A stretch of DNA of 64,000 nt from RYN-230 sp963723595 (lineage in GTDB: Bacteria; Actinomycetota; Actinomycetes; Streptosporangiales; Streptosporangiaceae). Below, in pieces: positions 54,511 through 63,875 of the stretch. The translations under genes and the position numbers were made by a program. The stretch is taken from NCBI GenBank assembly GCA_963723595.1, contig CAVRRQ010000006.1:1488001-1552000 (forward strand), in the 5' to 3' direction. Each line of letters begins with the position of its first letter. Within the stretch, counting starts at the first letter, position 1. The notes under the pieces were generated by a model. That model saw nothing but the letters and a program-made list of their open reading frames with translations. It had not been told where the DNA came from and searched no databases.

Positions 54511-56036
54511 GCCCCAGGCCGCTCAGCCCGGTCCCGGCGGGCCCCGGCCAGGCCGATGCCGTCCAGGCCGGTGCCGTCCAGGCCAGTGCCGTCCAGGCCA
54601 GTGCCGCCCCGGACCAGCCCGGGCGCCATGTGGTGGTGGTCGGCGGCGGGCTGGCCGGGATCACCGCCGCGATCGCGTTGCGTGAGGCGGGCACCCGGGT
54701 CACGCTGCTCGAGTCCCGGCCCCGGCTGGGCGGGGCAACCTGCTCGTTCACCCGGGACGGCCTGGTCGTCGACAACGGCCAGCACGTGTTCCTCGGCTGC
54801 TGCACCGCCTACCGGGAGCTGATCGCCCGGCTCGGGATGACCGGCTCGGTGTCCCTCCAGGACCGCTTCGACGTCATGGTGCTGGGCCCGCACGGCCAGG
54901 CCCGGCTCCGCCGCACCCGGCTCCCCGGCCCGCTGCACATGGGCCAGGCGCTGGGGACGTACCCCCTGCTCTCGCCCGCTGAGCGGCTCCGGGTCACCCG
55001 GGCCGCCCTGGCCATGCGGTTCCTTGACCCCTCCCGGCCCGGCCTCGACGCGCAGCGCCTGGGCGACTGGCTGGCGGCCCGGGGGCAGACCGAGCGGGCC
55101 CGGCGGGTGCTCTGGGACCTGTTCACCGTGTCCGCGCTGAACGTGGCCGGGGACGACGCCAACCTGTCCCTGGCGGCGACGGTGGTGCGCACCGCGCTGC
55201 TCGGGGCCCGCGACGCGGCGGACATCGGCACGCCGGCCGTCCCGCTCGGCGACCTGCACGGCCGGGCCGGCGCGCGGCTGCTGGGCCAGCTCGGCGCGAG
55301 CGTGCGGCTCGGGGCGAAGGTGACCTCGGTCGAGCCCCTGCCCAGCGGCGGTTTCCAGGTCCGGCTGGCCGACCGCGGGGTGAGCGATGCCCCGCCCGGC
55401 GCGGACATCGCCGCGGCGGACGGGGTGGTCCTGGCCGTGCCGCCGGAGGCAGCGGCCCGGCTGCTGCCGGAGGGTGCGGCCGCTCCCGGCCCGGGCCCGG
55501 AGCGGTGGCGCGAGCTGGGCGCCTCCCCGATCGTCAACGTGCACGTCCTCTACGACCGGCGGGTGACCCGGCTGCCCTTCGCGGCCGCGGTGAACTCGCC
55601 CGTGCAGTGGGTCTTCGACCGCACCGGGCCCTCGGGGCTGGCCGCCGGGCAGTATCTGGCCGTCTCCGTGTCGGCCGCGGACGACGTCGTGGACACGCCC
55701 GCGGCCCAGCTGCGGGAGCGGTTCGTGCCCGCGCTGGAGAAGATCTTTCCTGCCGCGCGTGACGCGCGGATCACAGACTTCTTCGTCACCAGGGAACGCC
55801 GGGCCACGTTCCGGCAGGAGCCCGGCTGTGGCGAGAAGCGGCCGGGAGCCACGACCAGGCTGGCTGGCCTGGTGCTCGCGGGCGCATGGACCAATACCGG
55901 GTGGCCCGACACGATGGAGGGTGCCGTGCGAAGCGGACTGTCCGCAGCGCGAGAGCTGCGACGCGATATCAACCAATCACGCCGCGAGGCTCCCCTGGCC
56001 GCGCGGGCGGCCGAGGTCGCCGGGGCCGCGTCGTGA
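54507..56036 (+). CDS. hpnE: Hydroxysqualene dehydroxylase HpnE
   Basis: FAD-dependent amine-oxidase-fold enzyme that reduces hydroxysqualene to squalene. After about 35 disordered residues with three VQASA-like units (15-bp repeat, 54558-54602) comes the dinucleotide fold VVVVGGGLAGITAAIALREAG and LLESRPRLGGATCSF, then VDNGQHVFLGCCTAYRELI, characteristic of HpnE, and the C-terminal FAD segment GLVLAGAWTNTGWPDTMEGAVRSGL. Length is 509 residues. GTGA overlap with the next gene. Confidence 0.93.
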   Translation: MSPRPLSPVPAGPGQADAVQAGAVQASAVQASAAPDQPGRHVVVVGGGLAGITAAIALREAGTRVTLLESRPRLGGATCSFTRDGLVVDNGQHVFLGCCTAYRELIARLGMTGSVSLQDRFDVMVLGPHGQARLRRTRLPGPLHMGQALGTYPLLSPAERLRVTRAALAMRFLDPSRPGLDAQRLGDWLAARGQTERARRVLWDLFTVSALNVAGDDANLSLAATVVRTALLGARDAADIGTPAVPLGDLHGRAGARLLGQLGASVRLGAKVTSVEPLPSGGFQVRLADRGVSDAPPGADIAAADGVVLAVPPEAAARLLPEGAAAPGPGPERWRELGASPIVNVHVLYDRRVTRLPFAAAVNSPVQWVFDRTGPSGLAAGQYLAVSVSAADDVVDTPAAQLRERFVPALEKIFPAARDARITDFFVTRERRATFRQEPGCGEKRPGATTRLAGLVLAGAWTNTGWPDTMEGAVRSGLSAARELRRDINQSRREAPLAARAAEVAGAAS

Positions 56037-57028
56037 CCGCCGTGATGCCCGCGGGCGTGGAGACCGCCCGCGATCTCGTCGGCCCGGCGATCGCCGCGGC
56101 GGTGGACCGGCTCAGCCCGGAAGTCCGTACCGTCGCCGCCTACCACCTGGGGCTGGACGGCAGCGGGGCGGGCAAGGCACTCCGCCCGGCGCTGGCGCTG
56201 CTCTCGGCGAGGGCGGCAGGGGCGTCGCCGGAGCGCGGTGTGCCCGCCGCGGTCGCGGTGGAACTCGTGCACAACTTCTCGCTGCTGCACGACGACATCA
56301 TGGACGGCGACACCGAGCGCAGGCACCGGCCGACCGCCTGGACCGTGCACGGCGTCGGCGCGGCCATCCTGGCCGGCGACGCGCTGCTCGCGCTGGCCCA
56401 GGACATCCTGCTGGAGGACACCGCCGCCCAGGGCATCTGGGCCGCGCGCTGCCTGTCCGCCGCGGTCCTCCGGCTGATCGCGGGGCAGGGCGCGGACCTG
56501 GCGTTCGAGCAGCGCAACGACGTGAACCTGCCCGAGTGCCTGACCATGGCCGGGGACAAGACCGCGGCGCTGATGGCCTGCGCGTGCAGCATCGGGGCCA
56601 TCCACGTCGGTGCCCCGCCCGGGCTGGCCATGGGCCTGGCTGGCTTCGGCGCCCACGCTGGGCTGGCCTTCCAGCTGACCGACGACCTGCTCGGCATCTG
56701 GGGTGCGCCCGAGGTGACCGGCAAGCCGGTCCGCGCGGACCTGCGGGCGAGGAAGAAGTCACTGCCCGTGGTGGCCGCGCTGGACAGCGGGGCCCCGGCT
56801 GCGGAGGAGCTGGCCGGGCTGCTGGCCAGGACCGAGCCGCTGAGCGAGGAAGACCTGCTCCGGGCGGCGCGCCTCGTGGAAGAGGCGGGCGGCAAGGACT
56901 GGACCGAGAACGAGGCCGCGGCGCAGCTGGCCGCGGCGGAGAAGTGCCTAACCGAGACCGACATGCCCGACGAGGTGCGTGCCGAGTTCGCGGGGATCGC
57001 CGAGTTCATCACGGCGCGCCAATGGTGA
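56033..57028 (+). CDS. Polyprenyl (farnesyl/geranylgeranyl) diphosphate synthase
   Basis: Chain-elongating prenyl transferase that should supply C15 units to HpnD/HpnC. The first Asp-rich motif LLHDDIMDGD and second AFQLTDDLLGIWG are intact, with GAGKALRPALALL upstream and KKSLPVVAAL downstream. The 331-residue length fits. GTG 56033 overlaps the hpnE stop. Product length cannot be fixed from sequence: the residues before the first motif (VELVHNFSLL) are consistent with farnesyl or geranylgeranyl synthase. The 224 bases following it show no gene. Confidence 0.92.
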   Translation: MTAVMPAGVETARDLVGPAIAAAVDRLSPEVRTVAAYHLGLDGSGAGKALRPALALLSARAAGASPERGVPAAVAVELVHNFSLLHDDIMDGDTERRHRPTAWTVHGVGAAILAGDALLALAQDILLEDTAAQGIWAARCLSAAVLRLIAGQGADLAFEQRNDVNLPECLTMAGDKTAALMACACSIGAIHVGAPPGLAMGLAGFGAHAGLAFQLTDDLLGIWGAPEVTGKPVRADLRARKKSLPVVAALDSGAPAAEELAGLLARTEPLSEEDLLRAARLVEEAGGKDWTENEAAAQLAAAEKCLTETDMPDEVRAEFAGIAEFITARQW

Positions 57029-57252
57029 GCGGCCCTGTGATCAGACATTTGTTGATGGGACCGTCCGCGCTCGCCGGTGAGCCGTGAGATCGCGGTGATC
57101 AGCAGATTGACAGCTTGACCGCTGGTGTGGGCCATCAGAGCTGAGGCCCGGCGGCGCTGACGACGGTCAGCGCCCGGCTCAAGTCCGCGGCCTGGTGCGA
57201 CTGCTGAGCCAGGTGCTGGTGCGGTGCAGTGTGGTGAAGGCGAGGCGAGACG

Positions 57253-59208
57253 ATGACAGTGACGCACACGCGATCCGGTGATACCTCAGCGCTCTCCGGC
57301 GCGGAGGCCGCGCTGGCCCGCGCCCGCGACCACCTGCTCGGCCTCCAGCACGAGCAGGGCTGGTGGCAGGGGGAGCTGGAGACCAACGTTACGATGGACG
57401 CTGAGGATCTCCTGCTCCGGGAGTTCCTCGGCATCCGCACCGAGGAGGAGACCGCCGCCGCCGGCCGGTGGATCGCCTCCCAGCAGCGTGCCGACGGGAC
57501 CTGGGCCAACTACTTCGGCGGCCCGGGAGACCTGTCCACGACCGTCGAGGCCTACGTCGCCCTGCGGCTGGCCGGGCACCTGCCTGGCGCACCGCACATG
57601 GCCAGGGCGGCCGGGTGGATCAACGCCCGGGGCGGGATCCGCGCCACCCGGGTGTTCACCAGGATCTGGCTGGCGCTGTTCGGCCAGTGGTCCTGGGATG
57701 ACCTGCCGGTGATGCCTCCCGAAATGGTGTACCTGCCGACCTGGTTCCCGCTTAATGTGTACGACTGGGCCTGCTGGGCGCGGCAGACGATCGTGCCGCT
57801 GACCGTGGTGGGCTCGCTCCGACCGGTCCGGTCCCTCCCCTTCGGCCTGGACGAGATCCGGGCGCCTGGCCAGGATGGGCCAGGTGACCGGGCCCGCAAG
57901 CCGTCTCAGGCCGCGGACCGGACCGGCTGGGACCTCGCCTTCGGCGGGCTGGACCGGATGCTGCACGTGCTCGAGCGCCACGGCCACCGGACCCGGCCGG
58001 TGCGGGCGATGCGGCGGGCCGCGCTGCGCCGCTGCGCGGACTGGATCATCGCCCGGCAGGAGCAGGATGGCTGCTGGGGAGGGATCCAGCCGCCCTGGGT
58101 GTACTCGCTGATCGCCCTGCACCTGCTCGGCTACGGGCTCGGCCACCCGGTGATCAAGCGCGGCCTGGCCGGGCTGGACCGGTTCACGATCACGAGGACT
58201 CACCCGACGGGCCGGTGCGCAGGCTCGAGGCCTGCCAGTCACCGGTGTGGGACACGGTGCTGGCCGTCGTCGCGCTGGCCGACGCCGGGCTGCCGCCGGA
58301 CCACCCCGCGATGACCAGGGCGGCCGGCTGGCTGCTCGACGAGGAAATAGCCGGCCCGGGTGACTGGCAGGTCCGCCGCCCCTGGCTGGAAGCCCGGCGG
58401 ATGGGCGTTCGAGTTCGACAACGACGGCTACCCGGACATCGACGACACCGCGGAGGCCGTGCTGGCCCTCCGCCGCACCGCCCAGGGGCAGGTCCAGGGT
58501 GGGCAGCCCCGCCACCCCGCCATCGGCCGCGGGCTGCGCTGGATCACCGGCATGCAGTCCGCCGACGGCGGATGGGGCGCCTTCGACGCCGACAACACCT
58601 CCACGCTGGTGACCAAGCTGCCGTTCTGTGACTTCGGCGCGGTCATCGACCCGCCGTCGGCCGACGTGACCGCCCACGTGGTCGAGGCGCTGGCCGCGGA
58701 GGGCCTGGCGGGCAGCCGGGCCGCCCGCCGTGGCGTGGTGTGGCTGCTGCGGGCCCAGGAGGAGGACGGTTCCTGGTTCGGCCGCTGGGGCGCCAACTAC
58801 GTGTACGGCACCGGCGCGGTGGTGCCGGCCCTGATCGCGGCCGGGGTGCCGCCGTCCAAGCCGGTCATCCGCCGCGCGGTCCGCTGGCTGGAAGACCATC
58901 AGAACCCGGACGGCGGCTGGGGTGAGGACATGCGTTCCTACGACGACCCGCAGCTGGCCGGGCAGGGCACATCCACCGCGTCCCAGACCGCGTGGGCGCT
59001 GCTGGCCCTGCTCGCGGCGGGTCCGCCGGGCCCGGCCGCCGAGGCCGGGGTGCGCTGGCTCGCCGGGCACCAGCGCGCGGACGGCACCTGGGATGAGCCG
59101 CAGTACACCGGGACGGGCTTCCCCCGCGACTTCTACATCAACTACCACTTGTACCGGCTGGTCTTCCCGGTGTCCGCGCTGGGCCGGTACCTGGCGGCCC
59201 GGCCATGA
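57253..59208 (+). CDS. shc: Squalene-hopene cyclase (two frame breaks)
   Basis: Membrane-associated cyclase that folds squalene into hopene/hopanol. The catalytic DIDDTA lies near residue 395 (FDNDGYPDIDDTAEAVLAL), and several QW repeats are visible (QEQDGCWGG, QSADGGWGAFD, QNPDGGWGED, QRADGTWDE). Two breaks shift the frame out and back: a missing C between 58191 and 58192 (FTI-HEDSPDGPVRRLEACQSP restored) and a surplus G at 58392 (LE-PGGWAFEFDND restored). Corrected length is 651 residues, the usual size. ATG 57253 has GGCGAGACG upstream. It overlaps hpnG by four bases. Confidence 0.94.
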
Positions 59209-60796
59209 CCCGGCTCCAGGCGGCCAGCTCGCGGGCGCGCCGCAGCCCGGTGACCGGGTCCGGGCTGCTGGTCTGTGCCCCGCTGCGGCTGGAGGCCCGG
59301 GCGATCCGGCGCGGGCTGCGCGGCGCAGGCCCAGGGACAGGCGAAGGCGCAGACCGGGAAGCGACCCAGGTCGTGGTGACCGGCTACGGGCTCACGCCGG
59401 GCCAGCGCCCGGGAAACCATGCTGCGCGATCAGCCGTTCGCCGCGCTGGCGATAGCCGGCGTGGGCGGCGGACTGGCCGCCGATCTGCGGCCGGGCGATC
59501 TCGTGGTCGCCAGCGAGGTCACCGACGGGCACACGGTCATCCCCTGCCCCTCGGCCGCCCTGCTGGCAGGCGAGCTGCGCCGGGCGGGGCTGCGGGTCCG
59601 GGTGGGCCGGGTCGTCACCGTGGACCATCTGGTCCGTGGCACCGAGCGGGAACGACTGGCCGCGACCGGGGCCCTCGTTGCGGATATGGAGTCGGCGGTG
59701 CTGGCCCGCGCGGCGGACGGCAGGCCGCTGGCGGTGGTCCGGGCTGTCTCGGATACGCCAGACCGGCCCCTGGTCAGTCCCGGGGTGCTGGGCGGCGGGC
59801 TGGCCGCGCTGCGGTCGCTGCGCGCCGCCGGGCCCGCGCTGGCCCGCTGGGCCGCGGCCGTGGGGCAGCGGCAGGTGCTGCTGGCCGGGCCGCGCTCGTT
59901 CTGCGCCGGGGTGGAGCGGGCCATCGAGATCGTGGAGCGGGTCCTCGACCAGCAGGGGCCGCCGGTCTACGTGCGCAAGCAGATCGTGCACAACTCCCAC
60001 GTGGTGGCCGGGCTCGAGGAGCGCGGGGCGGTCTTCGTGGACGAGCTCAGCGAGGTGCCGGACGGTGCCTGCGTGGTGTTCTCCGCGCACGGCGTGTCCC
60101 CGGCGGTCCGCACCGAGGCCGACCGCCGCGGGCTGACCACGGTGGACGCCACCTGCCCGCTCGTGGCCAAGGTGCACGCCGAGGCGCGCCGGTTCGCCTC
60201 GGATGGCTACCTGGTCGCGCTGATCGGGCACGAGGGGCACGAGGAGGTCGAGGGCACCCTCGGCGAGGCACCGGAATCGGTGGCGCTGGTCCAGACGGCG
60301 CAGGACGTCGGCGCGCTCCAGCCGCCGGACCCGGGCAAGGTGGCCTACCTCATGCAGACCACGCTGGCCGCCGACGAGGCCGCGGACATCGCCGAGGCGC
60401 TGCGCGAGCGCTTCCCCGCCGCCCGCGCGCCGGGCAGCGACGACATCTGCTACGCGACCACCAACCGGCAGCGCGCGGCCCGTGCCGTGGCCGCCGACTC
60501 CGACCTGGTGCTGGTGGCCGGGTCGGCGAACTCATCGAACTCTGTGCGGCTGGTGGAGACCGCGCAGCGGGCGGGCACTCACCGCCTACCTGATCGACGG
60601 CCCGTCCGACATCGAGCTGGGCTGGCTGGCCGGGATGTCCACGATCGGCCTGACCGCGGGTGCGTCCGCGCCCCCGGCGGTCGTCCAGGACATCATCACC
60701 GCTCTGCGGGGCCTCGGCACCGTCGAGGTCAGCGAGCGTGTGATCACCACTGAGAACATCCGATTCAGCCTGCCCAAGGAGGTTAGGCAGTCATGA
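59205..60796 (+). CDS. hpnG-ispH: HpnG nucleosidase fused to IspH reductase (two frame breaks)
   Basis: Residues about 1-220 are a hopanoid-associated nucleoside phosphorylase (HpnG: releases adenine from adenosylhopane) with IAGVGGGLAADLRPGD, VADMESAVLARAA and VRAVSDTPD. Residues from about 225 are 4-hydroxy-3-methylbut-2-enyl diphosphate reductase, the last MEP-pathway enzyme, with the three iron-sulfur Cys at about 233 (SFCAGVERA), 317 (DATCPLVAKVH) and 415 (DDICYATTNRQ). The junction around 59860-59890 lies in one uninterrupted frame without ribosome-binding site. A surplus C at 59397 and a surplus G near 60574 break the frame near each end; correction gives 529 residues. Confidence 0.88.
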
Positions 60797-61798
60797 GCGT
60801 GTCCCTACGCCAGAGCATGCGCATCGGCTCGTACCTGATGCGCCAGAAGCTGACCGGAACGAAGAAGTTCCCGCTTCTGGTCGAGCTGGAGCCCCTGTTC
60901 GCGTGCAACCTGAAGTGCGCGGGCTGCGGGAAGATCCAGCAGCCGCACACCCTGCTCAAGCAGCGGATGCCGGTCGAGCAGGCGCTGGCCGCCATCGAGG
61001 AGTGCGGCGCCCCGATGGTGTCCATCGCCGGCGGTGAGCCGCTGATGCACCCGCAGATCGATGAGCTGGTCGCCGAGCTGGTCAAGCGGAAGAAGTTCGT
61101 CTTCCTGTGCACCAACGCGCTGCTCCTGCCGAAGAAGATCGACAAGTTCAAGCCGTCGCCGTACTTCGCCTGGGTGGTGCACATCGACGGGCTGCAGCGA
61201 GCGGCACGACGAGTCGGTCTGCAAGGAGGGCGTCTTCGACGACGCGGTCGCGGCGATCAAGGACGCGAAAGAGCGGGGGTTCAAGGTCAACACGAACACC
61301 ACCGTCTTCAACACCGACACCCCGCAGACCGTCATCGACGTGCTGAACTACCTCAACGACGACCTGGGCATCGACGAGATGCAGATCTCGCCCGCCTACG
61401 CCTACGAGAAGGCTCCTGACCAGGAGCACTTTCTCGGCGTCACCGAGACCCGGGAGCTGTTCCGCAAGGCCTTCGACAACGGGAACCGCAAGCGCTGGCG
61501 CCTCAACCACACGCCGCTGTTCCTGGACTTCCTGGAGGGCAAGGCGGAGTTCGGGTGCACCGCCTGGGGCATCCCGTCTTACTCCCTGCTGGGCTGGCAG
61601 AAGCCCTGCTACCTGATGTCGGACGGCTACGTGAAGACGTACAAGGAGCTGATCGAGACCACCGACTGGGACTCCTACGGACGGGGCAAGGACCCGCGCT
61701 GCGCGAACTGCATGGCGCACTGCGGCTACGAGCCTTCGGCGGTGCTGGCCACGACGAACTCGCTGCGGGAGACGATCCGCGCCGCGCGCGGCATCTAG
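60793..61798 (+). CDS. hpnH: Adenosyl-hopene transferase HpnH, radical SAM (one frame break)
   Basis: Radical-SAM enzyme that joins an adenosyl group to hopene, the first step of the C35 side chain and the substrate source for HpnG. The cluster motif CNLKCAGC (residues about 38-45), SIAGGEPLMHPQID, FLCTNALLLPKKI and a C-terminal Cys-rich segment (DPRCANCMAHCGYEP) are present. A surplus C at 61198 breaks the frame: GLQ-ERHDESVCKEGVFD is restored on removal, giving 334 residues. ATG 60793 overlaps the preceding stop and follows AAGGAGG. It ends the recognisable hopanoid operon. Confidence 0.93.
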
Positions 61799-61872
61799 CC
61801 CCGCACGGCGGCCAATCGCCGCACCGCGCGCGGCAGCCAATCGCCCGGCCGCGCGGCAGCGAGCCGGAGGTA

Positions 61873-63590
61873 ATGGCCGGTCCGTTATTGGTCACGGATC
61901 GGCCTAGTTTTTCCATTGGTATCACCAAGGCGACAGGTGATCGCGAAAGCGGCACCGCGGCTCACGTACGGTGTGGGAATTCGGCGCAATTCCGGCCGTC
62001 CGCAGGCTCGAGCGGGGTGGCCCGCCGCTTCGGTGAGGACAACGAATTGTCGGGTTCCGCGCGCCCGGCCGTCATCGACGGGCAGGGCGGTACCGGCCGC
62101 GCCGGCGAAGCCGGGCCGCCGGATCGCCCCGATCCCGGCCCGGCCTGGCTGCCGCTGATCCCTGCCGTCGTCACGCTGGTGTTCTGCCTGTACCAGATCC
62201 AGCGGCCGTCGTTCAGCCGGGACGAGAGCGCCACCCTGGCGGCGGTGCACCGGAGCTTTCCCCAGCTGGTCCGGATGCTCGGCACCGTCGATGTGGTGCA
62301 CGGCGCTGTACTACTCGCTGATCTGGGTCGTGGTCCGGATCGGCGGTTCCGGAGAGTTCGCGGTCCGGCTGCCGTCCGCGATGGCCCTGGCCGTCGCGGC
62401 CGCCGTGGTCACCGTCCTGGGCCGCCGGCTGGTGTCCCGTGGGCCGGGCTGGCGGCGGGACTGGTCTTCGCCGTGCTGCCCCGGTCAGCTGGTTCGCCGA
62501 GACCGCCCGTGAGGGCGCACTGGTCGCGGCGGCGGGCCGGTGGCCAGCTACTGCCTGGTCCGGGCGCTCCAGGCGGAGGCGGCCCGGTCGCGCTGGATGA
62601 TCGCCTACGGCGTGACGCTGGCTGGTCCTCGGGCTGGCCAACCTGTTCGGCCTGCTGATCGTGGTCGCCCACGCGGTCACCCTGGCCTGCCTGCGCCGGC
62701 GCTACCGGGTGGACCGGGGACTGGTGCTGGGCTGGCTGATCGCGGCGGCCGCGGCGGTGATCGTGGTCAGCCCGGTAGCCGTAGTCGGCTACGGGCAGCT
62801 GCACCAGATCCACTGGCTCAGGCCGCCCGGGCTGAAAGATGTGCTGAGCGTGCAGCGGATCATTGGCCCGTCGACGCTGCTGTTCCTGCTCACGGTGGTG
62901 ATATGCCTGGCCGGGGTGGCCGTCAGCGCGGCCGGGGGACGGTCGCGGCTGCCGCGGAACTGGCCCGCCGGGCTGGTCGCGCTGTGCCTGCCCTGGCTGA
63001 TCCTGCCCCCGGTGATCCTGCTGGTCGCCTCGCTCGCGCATCCCGTCTACACCTACCGCTACATCGTGTACTGCATCCCGGCCGCCGCGCTGCTGATCGG
63101 GGCGGCCGTGGCCGCGCTGGGCCGGTACGCGGGTCCGGTGGCGCTCGCGCTCATCCTGGTGGCCGGGCTGCACACCCAGCGCGCCCAGCGTCTCCCGGAC
63201 GGGCACGGGATCAATATCCGCGCCGCCGACCGCATCGTGGCCCGGCACATGGAGCCGGGTGACGCGCTGCTGAACGTGAGCGCGCAGAGCGGGCCGCGGA
63301 AGGGAAGCGGCGAGCGGACCCTCGAGGCGGCCTATCCGGACGGGCTGGCCCGGCTGCGTGACGTCAGCGCCGGCGCCTCACCGCAGCAGTCCGCCAGCCT
63401 CGGCGGCACCTACGCGTCCGCCTCGGTGATCCACCAGCGCCTGACCCAGGTCAGGCGGCTGTGGGTGGTGGAGTGGAACACGCCCAAGCCGGTACTGATC
63501 CTGCACGGCCTGGGTTTCACGCTGGTGCACAGCTGGGAGATCAAGGGTCACCTGTGGCTGCGGCTGTTCATCGCGCGCAGCCACCACTGA
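61873..63590 (+). CDS. GT39/ArnT-like membrane glycosyltransferase (five frame breaks)
   Basis: Polytopic membrane protein resembling lipid-linked-sugar glycosyltransferases: after a disordered N-terminus and first membrane segment (WLPLIPAVVTLVFCLY) comes the loop RPSFSRDESATLAAV with the Asp-Glu pair, then many hydrophobic helices. Breaks lie at 62302 (surplus G), about 62439, 62480 and 62537 (missing bases) and 62621 (surplus G); correction yields about 572 residues, a normal length. The start is uncertain: ATG 61873 has GGAGG only two bases upstream; GTG 62017 is possible. Its position after hpnH could mean hopanoid or lipid glycosylation, which is only inference. Confidence 0.75.
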
Positions 63591-63738
63591 AGCGCGGCCC
63601 GGCTCCACCGGCAATCCGGTCGCGGCCTGTAATCAGATCGAGCCCGGGAACACGGCGATCCTGCAGAGCCCCTGCAGCAGCCATTCAGGAATGACCGCCA
63701 GGATCTAGCTCGCACGCAGAGCGGCGTCATCCGCGCCC

Positions 63739-63813
63739 GTGTGGCGGACGCAGTGTGGCGGACGCAGTGCGGCGGACCTGCGGCGCAGCTCACACCGTGC
63801 AGCTCATACCGTG
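63739..63813. repeat. Short 14-bp direct repeats
   Basis: GTGTGGCGGACGCA occurs twice in tandem (63739-63766) with a diverged third copy, and CAGCTCACACCGTG / CAGCTCATACCGTG follow in tandem (63786-63813). They lie in the 285-base gap between the glycosyltransferase and the permease, where no gene is seen. Confidence 0.8.
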
Positions 63814-63875
63814 CCGCGCATTCCAGGATCAGCATCGGCCCGCGTGGTGATGCGGGCATTCCCGGAGGAGTCTTC

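Noticed and set aside
4008..62625. Programmed frameshifting in infB, pnp, shc, hpnH and others
   Set aside because: No slippery heptamer with downstream structure is common to the sites, the genes are unrelated, and the breaks go in both directions within one gene (shc, glycosyltransferase). Sequence error is simpler.
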